DNA of 64,000 bases from Cephalopachus bancanus (GCA_027257055.1 JAPVLO010000161.1:2790001-2854000), one strand, 5' to 3'. Counted from the stretch's first letter, positions 1 through 11,546 are shown. Notes: generated by a model not told the origin, from the sequence alone. Numbers and translations are program-made.

Positions 1-276
1 TTGCTCAACAGAGGCACCTTTGGCACTGAAACCTGTGTACACAAGCTATAGGCCTACTCATAAAGTTGGTTAGTGACTAAGTTGGAATTTGAACTGAATC
101 CTGGTTAGCTCCAAAATTCATGTTGTTTTTATTATGTGACGTTGCCTCATGTAAGAGATATAGTAAATTACTTCTCGTTGAGTTCCTTGTTATTCTCTTT
201 TCATAAAAACTGTACTTATTCTGTAAAATTCAAAAGTGACATTGAGTGATTTAAAAATGTTTGAAAACAAATATTA
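1..276. other. Unassigned AT-rich flank
   Basis: No gene or repeat is recognised here. The sequence is ordinary AT-rich non-coding DNA running into the first Alu. Confidence 0.5.
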
Positions 277-580
277 AGCCCAGGTGTGGTGGCTTATGCT
301 GTAATCTCAGCACTTTGGGAGGCTGAGATGGAAGGATCACTTGAGACCAGGAGTTTGAGACCAACCGAGGCAACATAGTGAGACCACGATCTCTACAAAC
401 AGGTAAAAAAAAAAAATTATTATTATTATTCAGGCATAGTGGTCTATGCCTATAGTTCTTAGCTCAGCTGGCTAAGGTAGGAAGATCACTTGAGCCAAGG
501 AGTTAGAGGATGCAATGAGTAATGATCACGCCACTGTACTCCAGCTTGGGTGACAGAGTGAGACCCTGTCTCTTTAAAAA
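277..580 (+). mobile_element. Alu dimer, old AluJ-like
   Basis: Both 7SL-derived arms are visible: GTAATCTCAGCACTTTGGGA in the left arm, an A-rich middle near 402-430, and CCACTGTACTCCAGCTTGGG in the right arm, ending in GAGACCCTGTCTCT. It is heavily diverged and lacks the marks of the young Alus elsewhere in the window, so it is an early (J-type) insertion. Confidence 0.9.

Positions 581-582
<2 letters not shown>

Positions 583-620
<38 letters not shown>
583..620. repeat. (AC)n microsatellite
   Basis: About 18 AC units directly follow the end of the Alu, so the array probably grew from the Alu 3' tail. It is followed by AT-rich and (CTTT)-like sequence. Confidence 0.95.
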
Positions 621-623
<3 letters not shown>

Positions 624-1755
624 TTTATATTTATATATATATTTCTTTCTTTCTTGTAAAAAGACTAATTTTTTAACTTGGATGGAAGGCACATACTTTA
701 GCTTATTGGATAAACTTTTTCATTTTTCTTGTTTCTTACATATTTATTAATAATTATGAATACTATATTTAGTATAAAGATCCTATGGAGATTGATTTTG
801 ATGTATTAATGGAGTGAAAAATTGTCTAAATCAGCAGTCCCCAACATTTTTGCCATCAGGGACCATTTTTATGGAAGACAGTTTTTCCATGGACTGAGGT
901 GAAGGGAGATGGTTTCAGCATGACTCAAGCGTATTCCATTTGTTATGCACTTTATTTCTGTTATTATTAAATTGTAATATTTAATGGAATAATTATATAG
1001 CTCACCATAGTGCAGAATCAGTGGGAGCCCTGAACTTGTTTTTCTGCTACTAGTTGATCCCATCTAGGGGTGATGGGAGGTATTGACCCGAGGTGTGTTC
1101 CTTATGTCCAGTCTACTCCATAATCTTGTTTTGTGTGTCACTGCAGAAAAGTCTGCTTCACAAAGACAGGATGCTAAAAATGGTGCTTTTGTGGCAGTCT
1201 CAGGATATTCCACCTCGACTGTAATCCAGAACTTATGGAGATTTGAAGTTGTCTCAAATAATTTTTAAGGCCACCATCATTTGTGATCTCACGCAGTTAA
1301 TCTCCTTCAGCATGGACAAAGTTGATTCACCTGGCTTATTTGCATATGGGTCACAGAGCCACTCATTCCTTCCCAGTTTGGGGGTCTTTTGTGGTTGGGA
1401 AATAACTCTTTTGAAAGCTGAGATAGGTGATCCTACGCCAACTGGGAGAAAGAAGGCCCAGGCTCAGTCTATTTCAAAATCTCTGCTAATGTTTGAAACA
1501 TGTCAAAAATCCCAACATTTACTCATCGCCCCCATAATTCCACTTTGGCTTTGAATGTAGCCACTTCATCTGCTAACTTGAACACAGTTGTTATTCACCC
1601 CTAATATGACAGATTGAGTTCACTGAGCAGTTTGAATATGTCACGAAAGCAAGCAACTTTTGCGACCCATTCTGTGTCACCGAAACATGCTGCCAGTGGT
1701 GACTTCTTTTCTAAAAGAAATCTCTGGAGTAGTTCTCATAACTCAAAAACTCTGG

Positions 1756-2181
1756 CTAGTGATCTATCTTGAGAAAGCCATTCACTTTTGGATCCAGAGC
1801 ACACACGTGTAAACAGATGTGAGTTAAGGGTGTGCACTTTAATTGGTTGATAATTTTAATCACATCCTGCAAAATGTTTTTAAGTTCAGGTGACATTTTT
1901 TGGCTAACCAGCATTTCTCTAGGGATGACACATTTAAGTAGACTCACATTCAGAAGTGACCTCTTTGGTCCAAGTTGTGAAACCAGAAAGCCATGACAAG
2001 TCATGACAACTACTCCATCCATGCATATACTGACACAAAATGACCAATTTAGTTTTCCTGATAAATACTCATTCAAAGACTTGAATAGTTCTGTGGCTAT
2101 GATATTGGTTGGCAACAAAAGTGCAAATAACGTATCCTCAAGCACATTCTCCTGAAAAATATATTGCACACAAACAAGCAT
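1756..2181 (-). pseudogene. Charlie3 transposase remnant: catalytic-core region
   Basis: This is the longest surviving transposase stretch, about 141 residues. It carries hAT-Charlie phrases: ALLLPTNIIATELFKSLNEY, SGKLNWSFCVSICMDG (the D lies where the family has a conserved catalytic-region aspartate) and MSPELKNILQDVIKIIN. It ends in a divergent, probably frameshifted region. The C-terminal part of the transposase should lie at roughly 1100-1750 but no long frame remains. Function is lost; it is useful only for identifying and dating the element. Confidence 0.82.
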
Positions 2182-2291
2182 TGTTGCCTTGTTGTCAACA
2201 TCGTGATATACTTGTCAACCTGAATTGCGTGCCGTGACTCATTAATCCTCTCTAACAGTTGTGCATCACTATCCTCTGCTATTTTCTCAAT

Positions 2292-2489
2292 TCATCTAGT
2301 TATGGTGCTAGTTGAAAGAGGAACATATGCCACCTTTTGACCTGTAGCCTCTCCTAAAAGTTTATGACAGATGTCCTTAGCAGCAGGCAGGATCAACTCT
2401 TCAGCAATAGTAAAGGGCTTCTTAGCTTTAGCAGTGCAATTAGCCACTAAGAATGATACTCTCAGTACAGACCCATTGAAGACCTTCAA
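2292..2489 (-). pseudogene. Charlie3 transposase remnant: segment after BED finger
   Basis: This is a minus-strand fragment carrying the conserved block KKPFTIAEELILPAAKDIC, then STSTITR. It resembles hAT-Charlie transposases and the host genes domesticated from them (ZBED5/ZBED9-type proteins). It follows the BED-finger fragment in element order but in another frame. Read downstream it stops at a nonsense codon about 65 residues in, where an intact transposase would continue. It is a decayed coding segment. Confidence 0.8.
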
Positions 2490-2492
2490 TAA

Positions 2493-2714
2493 TTACTTCT
2501 GTTCTTCCCGTTCATGTTTTTTTTTTCTTTTGAAAAACTCCAAAGCCTTGTCTTTTAATGTAGGGTGCTTGCTCTTCAATTGGTGAAGCAGTTTTGAAGG
2601 TTTCATGGCTTCATTGGATAGCCAGTTGCCACATATTATACAAAGTAGGCCTGGAGAATGTGAATCACCTGTTGTAATTAACCCATAATTTAAGTAGGGC
2701 ACTTGGTGTTTCAT
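2493..2714 (-). pseudogene. Charlie3 transposase remnant: BED zinc finger
   Basis: This is the N-terminal DNA-binding part of the hAT transposase, about 73 residues open on the minus strand. A BED-type finger is recognisable: the pair CIIC, then the phrase NEAMKPSKL, then H and H in LLHQLKSKHPTL, followed by a basic stretch (FKRKKKHEREE). In intact hAT transposases this domain binds the transposon ends. The frame does not continue into the next conserved block (2292-2489), so at least one frameshift separates them. It is a fossil; no host-domestication signal (a long conserved open frame) is present. Confidence 0.8.
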
Positions 2715-3481
2715 TTAAAATACAGCTTTCTTTTTGTTGGCAGTCTTAGAGTCTCTTGTCTCATCATTGGGTCTTTCCCCCTTTTCAAAGAAACTCTCCA
2801 GTGATGTTTGTTTTTTACTCATTTAGGCTAGGGTTAGCTTGTAGGCTTACCAAAACTGTGACTGAGACAAGTGCACAGTGTGGGAAAGAGGTATGGATGA
2901 AAGTGGTAAATATTTTTTGGCTTTTTTTTTTTAAATAAGCTCACATTTTTTTTTATTTGTTTTTAAAGTAGTGAGCATATCAGGAATTTTTGGTAAGCAC
3001 TGAATATCTCCATTGCCCCTATCTTTGTGGAAAGAAGGGCCATGTGTGGACCAAAATAAGTGTCAGATTCTGACTTAAAGCCTGCTACCAGATGCAGCGG
3101 TACAGTTGAAGTACACCAATTCACTTGCCACTCACTGATAGGGTTTTGAAGTGAGTCTGCAAGCAATTGATTTAATTTATTATGGTCTCTGAGCAGTCAA
3201 ACCTCACTGCTGATGTTAATCTGTATTTGCAGCTGCTCCCCAGTGCTAGCATCACTGCCTCAGCTCCATCTCAGATCATCAGGCATTAGATTCTCATAAG
3301 GAGTACGTAACCTAGATTGCTCACATGTACACTTCACAAAATAGGGTCCACACCCCCATGATAGTCTAATGCACTGCTGATCTGACAGGAAACAGAGCTC
3401 TGCTTTCCCGTCACTTCCTGCTGTGTGGCCTGGTTCCTAACAGGCCAAGGACAGTTACCTATGGCCTGCACTGGTCTAGAC

Positions 3482-4782
3482 TATAAAAACCTGAAGTATC
3501 TGCAAGGTTGATAGGGAACTTGTTTAAATTAAAACAGGATCTGTAATGGTATCACATCTTTAGAAATTGTGTACCCAGGCTCTCAAGTTTTGATTCATTC
3601 ATGGCCATTATGTGACCAAATATATGTGTTAAAATACACAAGGTAACTCAAATAAAACAATTATCCGTAAAAGATTTTTTTTTTATAGAATATGCCTTGT
3701 TTCCCTTCTTTCAGTGATCTCTTAGAGCATCTCAGTTATCTAAGTCTGAGACACTCAGCCTAGAAGTCAACTAGAAGTAGAGGGGAAGCAGTATTTTAGG
3801 CAGATGAGTAGATTCTGAGAGGCTTGTGCTGTCATACTGAAGCCTTGATCTAAAGAATTTCTGCAAACTAGGTTATTTTACCAACATCCTATCTAAACTA
3901 TTCCTTAAAGTTCCCCCAGTAACTTCCATAGAGTGAATGTGATGGTCTTGGGCATCTACGCAAACAGTCCTAGAGTCACAGCCAGGATTATATTCTACGA
4001 TGCTGGTGTCCAAGTCCTGTATACTTTCTGTGTGAGATAATACACAACAAGATAGGAAAAATGATTTTTAGATAAATAATGACCTAGAATAGCTAGACTA
4101 AGATTTTTCTAGCACACTTTATATTAATGTGCTCATTTGCTCTGCACTCAGCACTATGCTATTTTCTTCAAGGGGTGTAGAATTCTCTGCTTTCTAGAAA
4201 ATTAGGGAAACAAAATCAATACATATGTTATAATATAAAACAAGAGACATTATAGATAACAATTATTACACCCAAGATACCTTTCTTAACTAGCTGTATC
4301 CATGTTTCTTTACCTTGGTTTAGTGCTCTTAGAAAGACCCTGGGTTGGGGTGCAGGAGCTGTTCTTTGCTAAAGAGGCAGCTACTCCAAAGGGTCTAACA
4401 CTCGGCTGTAGGCCTGTACTAGACCCTTCTATTAGTGGTGATTAAAATAATTTTTTAAATCTAAATAAATAGCTTTTCTATGTAGCTACCCTCCCCCATC
4501 CCCAGGCCAGAGATCAAAGTGAATAATAATGTGCTCTATAATCCAAACCAAAATAGTGCAACTTTGGCATTTGAAATTTCAGTGTGTTTTTTGGGTAGCC
4601 ACAACCATGCTCCATGGTGGCAACCAACATTTTGGGTGCTTTTGAATAATCGGAAACTGGAAATCAGATGCCAAAATTAGCAAAATGGGAATTCGATGTG
4701 GTTTTGTGATATGGTTATATTTGTGTTCCTAACTTCCAGTGAAGGAGAGCAGATATAATTTATATGGTACTTAAGAAACTAT
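3482..4782. other. Unassigned non-coding stretch
   Basis: No exon or clear repeat is recognised. Around 4120-4190 there is a weak MIR/L2-like feel, too weak to call. Confidence 0.4.
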
Positions 4783-5085
4783 GGGGTGGGCGTGGTGGCT
4801 CAAGCCTGTAATCCCAGCACTTTGGGAGGCTGAGGTGAGGGGATTGCCTGAGCCCATGGGTTCGAGAACAGCCCAGGCAACTTGGCAAGACCTCATCTCT
4901 ACAATAAATCAAAAAATTAGTCAGGCATGGTAGCATGCGCCTGTAGTTCCGGCTACTTGGAAGGCTGAGGCGGAAGGATTGCCTGAGCCCAGCAGGTTGA
5001 CGCTGGGGTAGCCATGAGCGTGCCACTGCACTCTAGCCTGAGACTCCAACTCAAAAAACAAAAAACAAAACAAAAAACCCCCCAA
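4783..5085 (+). mobile_element. Alu, lineage-specific intermediate type
   Basis: This is a full dimer with GCCTGAGCCCATGGG, ACAATAAATCAAAAAATTAG and the right-arm segment GACGCTGGGGTAGCCATGAG, ending GACTCCAACTC plus a mixed A/C tail. The GACGCTGGGGT right arm marks the intermediate tier of this genome's own Alu lineage. Confidence 0.9.
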
Positions 5086-5175
5086 CAATGACAGTCAAGA
5101 AAACCAAAAGAAAAGCCTCCTTATTCATATAGCACTGCCCATTAGAACTTTTTGCAATGATGGAAACATCCTCTA

Positions 5176-5325
5176 TCTGTGCTGTTCAATTCAATAGCCA
5201 CCAGCCACATATGCACTTGATATGTGGCTAGTATGATTGAGGAACTGCATTTTGAGTTTTATTTTCACAAATTTAAATTTGAATAGCCATGTGTGGCTAG
5301 TGGCTATCATAATGGCAACACAGGC
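5176..5325. mobile_element. hAT-type MITE (MER58-like ends)
   Basis: Near-palindromic ends (TCTGTGCTG...AGCCACCAGCCACAT and ATGTGGCTAGTGGCTATCAT) enclose an AT-rich core. This is the layout of short non-autonomous hAT-Charlie elements. The exact family name is uncertain. Confidence 0.65.
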
Positions 5326-5330
5326 ACTCC

Positions 5331-5505
5331 ATGTGTTTTTCTCTCTCTTTTTTTAAAAAAGTTGGCATTTTTAATTTTTTATTTAAAATTCCTGTTTCCT
5401 TTACTTGGCCCTTTCTGTCTTCTCTTTCTTACTCATTTCCCTTCCTTTTTTCTTTGCTTTTTCTTTCTCCTGACTTCCCTTCCTTCCTGGTCCTTTCTCG
5501 CCTTT
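5331..5505 (+). repeat. Pyrimidine-rich low-complexity DNA
   Basis: This T/C-biased tract contains TTCCTT/TTTCTTT runs. Open frames here are a by-product of the bias, not a gene. Confidence 0.6.
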
Positions 5506-5593
5506 TAGTGCTATTAGGCTAATCATAGCCCCATCAATTAGCATTATTTATTATGACCTTTTACCTAGTTAGACTTTCCTGCTTGTGTTCTCC

Positions 5594-5765
5594 TTCTTTC
5601 CACAAAGATAGGAGCAATGGAAATATTAAGTGTTTACCAAAAATTCCTGATATACTGGTTACTTTAAAAACATACCAAAAAACAAGTGAGCTTTTTCTTT
5701 AAAAACAAGCCAAAAAATAAGTGAGATTTTTCTGAAAAAATATTTTTGTGAACACGTGCTGATTA
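5594..5765 (+). mobile_element. Second Charlie3 fragment, opposite strand
   Basis: CTTTCCACAAAGATAGGAGC and CCAAAAATTCCTGATAT are the reverse complement, with few changes, of 2980-3040 inside the Charlie3 element. After that the AACAAG..GTGAG segment occurs twice in tandem (about 5670-5735). It is either an independent internal fragment or an inverted local copy. Confidence 0.65.
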
Positions 5766-6714
5766 CTGAGTGATTGCTTCTTTTTCTAAATACACAAAAA
5801 GACTCCTTTGGTAAATCATTCTAGAGTCTTGCACAGAATGAATCAAAGTCAATGATGTTACAAAATAATAAGCCTAGACTTCATAGTTCTGGCTTCCATA
5901 GTTCTGGCTACACTTCTGACTAAGTGTAATTAAATCACTGGAAGACTTCTCTCTCCTTACCTCTCAGTAGGTAGATTAAATAGCTTCTCCAATCTTTCTT
6001 CTCACTATTTTGGTTTCCTTCCTCATCGCTTCTCTCTTCTGCTTCTTCTCCTCTTTCTCGTAATTTATTTTTAAGTGTGAAAGTCACTTGTCTCTTTGTA
6101 GTTTTAGCCACTTTTCTCTGCTTCTTGCCTTCTTTTTTAATTCATAAAAGTACCACCAAAATTATGTAAACACACCTACTTGTAAGTTAAATATTGCCCC
6201 TATTTGGAGTCATGATTTTTTAAATATATTTTTAAAAACCTAGATCTGATTTCAAGCCTCAAGTAACTTCAGTGATAATGACTACCCATGTATAAGAGTC
6301 CTTGTTTACTATATCATTACATTCTGCCATACTGAGAATACTCTAAGGCAACTGTTACCAATATTGTGGAGACCTTTAGCTTTTTCCAGTTCCCAAATAG
6401 AGGCTGTGGTCAGTCATTCAACTGCACTAGACAAAAAAGCAATTTTTTTATCTCTAAAAGGTAAACTGGTCAGGGAGATTTTTAAGATGGCTATTGTTAG
6501 CCATTTTCCTCTAAGTTTCCCCAGTGTCCAAAGAGTTAACAAAACTTGAAGAGTTCTGATGGCTACCATGTTTATGGTCATTGAATCTGTTAGTCAGACG
6601 TGCCAAGTTCCTTCCCATCTTAGAGTCTTTGCAGTTTTTATTCTTATAGACTGAAATGGTGCTTTGCATGCCTAGATGTATGTTAACCCTTATACTTTAA
6701 CTATCACATTGAGG
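5766..6714. other. Unassigned non-coding stretch
   Basis: Pyrimidine-rich around 5940-6130. It contains one arm of a dispersed pair of similar sequences (6493-6567; see 8855-8925). No gene is recognised. Confidence 0.4.
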
Positions 6715-6870
6715 GCATTTCCCTGTGTCCTCCATCAACTTTACCCTGTTTACTTCCTTCATAGCTCCTGTCCCTTAACACTTGTTTCAGTCTTTCTCGG
6801 TGTTTTCTCTCCATCACTGGAATGCGAGTATTTCCTATCACTTGTTCTGTGCTGTATCCTCAGTGCACAG
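6715..6870 (+). mobile_element. L2 LINE 3' end relic
   Basis: Order and wording match the L2 3' end: a pyrimidine-rich lead, TCACTGGAATGCGAG (for CACTAGAATGTAAGC), then TGCTGTATCCTCAGTGC. It is strongly diverged, as expected for L2. Confidence 0.65.
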
Positions 6871-7249
6871 GCTCACAACTGGGAGATGACAAGTGTGCAG
6901 TGACTTTGTGTGTTTCGAAAAATGTTAGTGCAAAGTATATATTTGGCAGCCAGTTGCCTAGGTTAGTGACTATTACCAGAAGTAGACAGACTAATAATGG
7001 TAAGTTCTAATAATGGTAAGAGTTCCTGTTGCCTGCATTAAGGCCCTGAACATGAGGTATGGATTTTTTAAAGAAACATTTTAAAGACAGGATTGGCAAC
7101 TGTGTGAGGTGAGGTTTTTTCTATGTACCACTGCATCTGTCCACTTCTAGAGGCATGTTTTGGACAGTTTCCAAAGATGGGACCATCCTGTTCTTACTTT
7201 CTAGGTTCCTGTGAGTCTAGTTATTATAGCTGTTAATATTTTCTCCCTA

Positions 7250-7999
7250 TGAAAAAGATAACTGCACATGTATGTTTATTGCAGCATTGTTCATAGCAAA
7301 AACATAAAACCAACCATGCTGCCCATCGAAAGAGGATGGGATAAGAAAAATGTGGCACATATACCTGATGGAATATTACACAGCCATAAAGAAGGAGAAA
7401 ATTATGAACTTCACAGCAACTTGGATGGACTTAGAGTCTATAATACTGAGTGATCTATCACAGAAACAAAGAACTGAGTACCACATGTTCTCACTCATAA
7501 GCGGACCTTGAACAGTTATACTATAAGAAAAGGATTGGCCGGGCTCGGTGGCTCAGCCTGTAATCCCGCGCCTTTGGGAGGCTGAGGTGAGTGGATTGCC
7601 TGAGCCCGTGGGTTCGAGATCCGCCTGGGCAGCGAGACCTCATCTCTACAATAAATCAAAAAATCAGCCGGGCGTGGTAGCACATGCCTGTAATTCCGGC
7701 TACTTGGAAGGCTGAGACGGAAGGATCGCCGGAGCCCAGCAGGTCGAGGTTGCAGTGGCTGGAAGCGGCCACTGCACTCCAGTCTGGGTGACAGAGTGAG
7801 ACTCCAACTCAAAAAAAAAAAAGAAAAGGATTGGCTGTAGCAGGAAACTGCCAGGGGGTGGGGGAAAGGTGGGATTGGCAGTAGTGGGAATCTGCTGAGG
7901 GAGGGGGAGCACATCTCATCAACAGGGGTACCTGCATAATGAACATTTGTATACCTAACCCTGAATTGTACCCCACATCTTTAAAATTAAAAATTAAAA
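7250..7999 (+). mobile_element. Lineage-specific L1, 5'-truncated 3' end (split by Alu)
   Basis: It begins within ORF2 (TATTGCAGCATTGTTCATAG) and runs through the 3' UTR to CTGAATTGTACCCCACATCT and an A-rich tail. TTCTCCCTAT (7240-7249) and TTCTCCTAT (8000-8008) form a likely target duplication. A young Alu interrupts it at 7539-7820. The 3' UTR carries G-runs (7853-7910). Confidence 0.88.
7539..7820 (+). mobile_element. Alu, youngest lineage-specific type, inside L1
   Basis: This dimer has GCGCCTTTGGGAGGCTGAGG, ACAATAAATCAAAAAATCAG and the right-arm stem-loop at 7754-7773. It is flanked by an exact 14-bp target duplication AAGAAAAGGATTGG (7525-7538 and 7821-7834) cut from the host L1, so it is younger than that L1. 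Confidence 0.95.
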
Positions 8000-8008
8000 T
8001 TCTCCTAT

Positions 8009-9835
8009 CATTATTTCTTATATACTATGCATGACTATAAAAACTTGGTTTCTGTTTCCAAAGTCTTTGCATACTCATGGTTTTCTTCCAGCCAGGCCTC
8101 AGGGCCATGTTTTTAAAGTTGGACTTTTGGGGGTTAATATTGTTACCTTCTGAATAAGATACAAAGCAGCTTTCTTGAAATCTGCTCTTCTACCATAGTT
8201 TACCAGTTATCTGTGTCTTTGCAACTCTGCTTGCACTTGAGCTTAGTCTTGTCCTTTGTAAGACTCAGCTATTTTTGCTTGTCATTTTATTATATGCCAA
8301 TAACCAGAAAAAGTTCAGATTATGATTAATGATACCAGAACATTAAATGTGGAGGAAGCTGGGTAATACCAGCTCAGCTGTGGAGATTTTCAGGGGTATT
8401 AATGCTGACTTGACTGAAAGTTGTATCTAGGGGAATGGAGTGGCAGGTCTTGAAAAGTTACATTTTCTAGGTGTCTATCTACTACTCAGAGAAGTGTTAG
8501 ATTCTGTCTCTTAAAGGTGACTAAAAATGCCAGAGGAATGAAGTCCACTGTGGAATGATTACTGTTTCAGGTAGACTACCTATATTATCTCATTTCTTAA
8601 AAAATGATTCATGTGGGTAATTGTTTTAAGTTTCACATTAATGGTAGGAAGCTAAAGCACGAAATCTAGTCTCAAATCTGTTTTCTGCTTCTCTTTTCAA
8701 AGCTCTCCAGGATCCCCAGAACCTTTGTTCTTCTGCTCCATGTTATGAACTGCATCTGCCAGCACAATAGGGAAAGGGCTTGCATATAAAGAGCTTGCAT
8801 ATAAAGAGCTTACAGTGCTAGGTGCCTACTAAATACTCAGAATGTTACCATTACTGTTGTTAGCCTTTCCCTCTTAAGTTTCTCCAGTGTCCAAAGAGTT
8901 AACAAAACTTTGGGGTTCTGATGGTAAGGGAGTGATGTAGCTGTCACGTATATGGAAAGGACATGTCTACCAAGGTAAATGATACGTGGCTATCATGGTA
9001 AATGAAAGGATATTGACAAGACATTTAGTCATAGGAATAAAGCTAAGTAAATACGTGCTTCATTAGAATGGCTTCTGTTAGTAAGAGTACCCCTCCTATG
9101 TTTTGGAATAATTCCCAGATGAAAGATTTTGCCAAAAATAGGCACTAATGAAACTAATGTAAGCCATTCAGTATAGTGTGGTTTTCTTTTTTCACCTTGT
9201 AATTTGAGAGGCATATTCTAAAAACCCAGTAATGCAGCCAAGTTGGGCATTCATTTAAATATCAGATGGAACCAGCTCTTTGCAGGGACCATCTGGTTTT
9301 GTCTTATAAATGCTTCCATGTCTGGAGTTTTGCTGAACTATCCATGGCCTTGTTCTATCAGTTGAATAGCATTGAGGTGTCAAAAAAAAAAAAATAGTAA
9401 CTTGATTCTAAGGTAAATTTCCTTGGAAGGCATTACAAGAAAAGTAGGGTTCTGTGTATCCTCCTAAAATAGCATTGTTTGAACTCCAGGAGGCATTTGT
9501 ATGCAGCCAGTTTCTGTGATGATTGGAAAGGATCTTTAAAAATTCTTGCAATTTCTGTAAAGACTTCTAAACAGAGGAGAAAGAAGTTGTAATTTGTTTT
9601 TCAGGAAGAAACATGCCTGTGTTTATTTACTGCTATATAGTGTTTTTTTTCCTTTTAAAACTAACTTTAATCACAAAGTCTTATTTTACTTATCTTTATG
9701 TGTTTCCTTATTAAGGATAGTTCATGGGGGATTCAGTTATGATGCCGATAGTGTTAGAGGCTTTTCTGAATGAAATCACAAATGTGTATGACTTTTTATG
9801 TAAAATATTTTTATTTAAAGGATTATATATTTTAA
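8009..9835. other. Unassigned non-coding stretch
   Basis: No gene is seen. It contains a short tandem repeat of AGCTTGCATATAA (about 8777-8810), possible MIR sequence at 8800-8865, the second arm of a dispersed repeat pair (8855-8925) and an A-run at 9380. Confidence 0.4.
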
Positions 9836-9987
9836 TAGACGTTACTTTTTAGAACAGTTTTAGGTGCACAGCAAAACTGAGCAGAAAGTACAGAATGCCC
9901 CAACCCACCCGTAGCCCCCCTAACTGTCAACATCAAGCATGCACCAGAGTGGTACATTTGTTCCAACTAATGAACCTCATTATAATC

Positions 9988-10040
<53 letters not shown>

Positions 10041-10545
10041 TATAATTGTCATAATTGCTCAACTTCCATAGTTCATATTAGGGTTCACTTTGGCATTGTA
10101 CAGTCTGTGAGTTTTAACAAATGTATAAAATGAAATGTATTCACCATTATGGTATTATACAGAATAGTTTCATTGCCCTAAAAATCCTCTCTGCTCCACC
10201 TGTTTATTCCCCCTCAGTCCATATCCAAACCCCTGGTAACCATTGATCTTTTTATTGTCTTCATAGTTTTGCCTTTTCAAGAATGTCATACAGTTGGAAT
10301 CATACTATATATAGCCTTTCATATTGACTTCTTTCACTTAATAATGTGCATTTAAGGTTCCTCCATGCCTTTTAATGGCTTGATAGCTCATTTCTTCTTA
10401 GCTCTGAATAGTACACCATTGTCTGGATATATCACAGTTTATTTTTCTAGTTACCTACTGAAGGGCATCTTGGCTGCTTATAAGTTTTTGGCAATTATGA
10501 AAAAAAGCTGCTACAAACATATGCATGCAGGTAACTGTGTATAGA
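9836..10545 (-). mobile_element. Ancient L1M 3' region, antisense
   Basis: Phrases of the L1M 3' end read in reverse: TTTTAGGTGCACAGCAAAA, CATACAGTTGGAATCATACT, CTTCTTTCACTTAATAATGT, CTACTGAAGGGCATCTTGGC and GCAATTATGAAAAAAAGCTG. It is fully degraded. Confidence 0.85.
9996..10038. repeat. (AC)n microsatellite inside L1M
   Basis: About 21 uninterrupted AC units lie within the L1M relic; likely polymorphic. Confidence 0.95.
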
Positions 10546-10649
10546 TCTTAATATTTACATTTTTTACTTTTTGAAAATTTCAGATTTCTCAATATAATAG
10601 AGTTATTACTAGAGTAATATGAGAATTGCAGGTCTAGAAATGCTGTATG

Positions 10650-10905
10650 AAAGAGGTGGCACCAGAGTAGGCCCTTAAAGGATAGATTGGTTTGCATACA
10701 TAGATTGGAGGAAGTATAGTCTACTGTAGATGGTTGGAATTATTGGTAATTATGGTTGATTGGAATTATTGATAGGAATTATAAGAATGTTGTGGATGAT
10801 GTGCTTTTGGCACCTTCACTGTTGAGCTAAAGAAGATGGACTTCCTTAGTGAGGCCATAGGGAGCCATGGCAGACTTTTAGGTAGGAAGCGATGAGTAGT
10901 GTCAC
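10650..10905 (-). mobile_element. L2 LINE relic, antisense
   Basis: GAGGCCATAGGGAGCCATGG and the following TAGGAAGCGATGAGTAGTGTCA read as the reverse of the L2 ORF2 C-terminal region. The earlier part is very diverged and includes a local repeat of TTGGAATTATTG. Confidence 0.5.
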
Positions 10906-11382
10906 TCACTTATTTAAACAGCTAATTGAGCATTCACTTGGCCTTGCTTAGTTCCAGATAATAGCATAAAAGTAATATACAGAACATTTATTAAGCAGTA
11001 ATCTTATCATTTTAATTGTTCACCAATTTAGTCTAATTTTTCCTATAGTTTGTATAATTTAATGAGATTTTCCCCTAATGGGAAAGAGATGCATTCTAGT
11101 ATAGTATCTTCTATTCTGATAGTCAAGATCATTTTCTATATAAAAGTAAAATTCTACAGAACTTAAAACCATTCTTTTTTGACATTTGAGGTCCACAGGT
11201 TGTAATAACATCAAGCTAGTGGTTAAAATAAAAATAAAATAAATAAAGGTTTTGTAGTCTCCCTTTGCTGTGCTTTACCTCTTCCATTTGAGCAAACAGC
11301 TTTAAATTTCACTTAGTTGAAGAAATGCTAGATAGAGGAAAATACATTGTATAAAGACAATTAAGACAACAGAAAGCTGAGC

Positions 11383-11546
11383 TTCTCAAAGTTGGAATAT
11401 TTTAAAGTAGAGGAGAAAGTTATCAGAGCAAAAGTGTAGTAGCCTCAGCTTTACCTGGGAACTTGCTAGAAATGCAGATTCTTAGCCTTCACCCCGGGAA
11501 CCCTATGGGTGGGACTAGCAATCTGTTGTAGGTGAGAACCACTGAT
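11383..11546 (+). mobile_element. MER5A-like hAT MITE
   Basis: CTTCTCAAAGTTGGA is followed by CACCTGGGAACTTGCTAGAAATGCAGATTC-type sequence (11453-11481), then GGGTGGGACTAGCAATCTGT and GTGAGAACCACTG. This is the MER5A order with a partial deletion before the right end. Confidence 0.8.

Larger units (their letters stand above)
832..3473 (-). mobile_element. Charlie3-like hAT transposon, near full length
   Basis: The left end CAGCAGTCCCCAAC and the right end ...GCACTG are degenerate terminal inverted repeats. Terminal sequences match the MER1/Charlie3 family as I know it (for example GATCATCAGGCATTAGATTC near 3274 and CAGTGGGAGCCCTGAAC near 1018). Flanks GTCTAAAT (824-831) and GTCTAGAC (3474-3481) agree at 6 of 8 positions, as expected for an 8-bp hAT target duplication. 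The length of about 2.64 kb is close to a complete element. The transposase lies on the minus strand and is broken. This is an ancient DNA transposon with no sign of activity. Confidence 0.85.

Noticed and set aside
1243..1554. 103-residue plus-strand frame
   Set aside because: It lies antisense to the decayed C-terminal part of the Charlie3 transposase; no independent family resemblance.
8770..8815. CRISPR-like direct repeats (AGCTTGCATATAA)
   Set aside because: A two-to-three-unit tandem slip in mammalian DNA, without spacers or cas genes.
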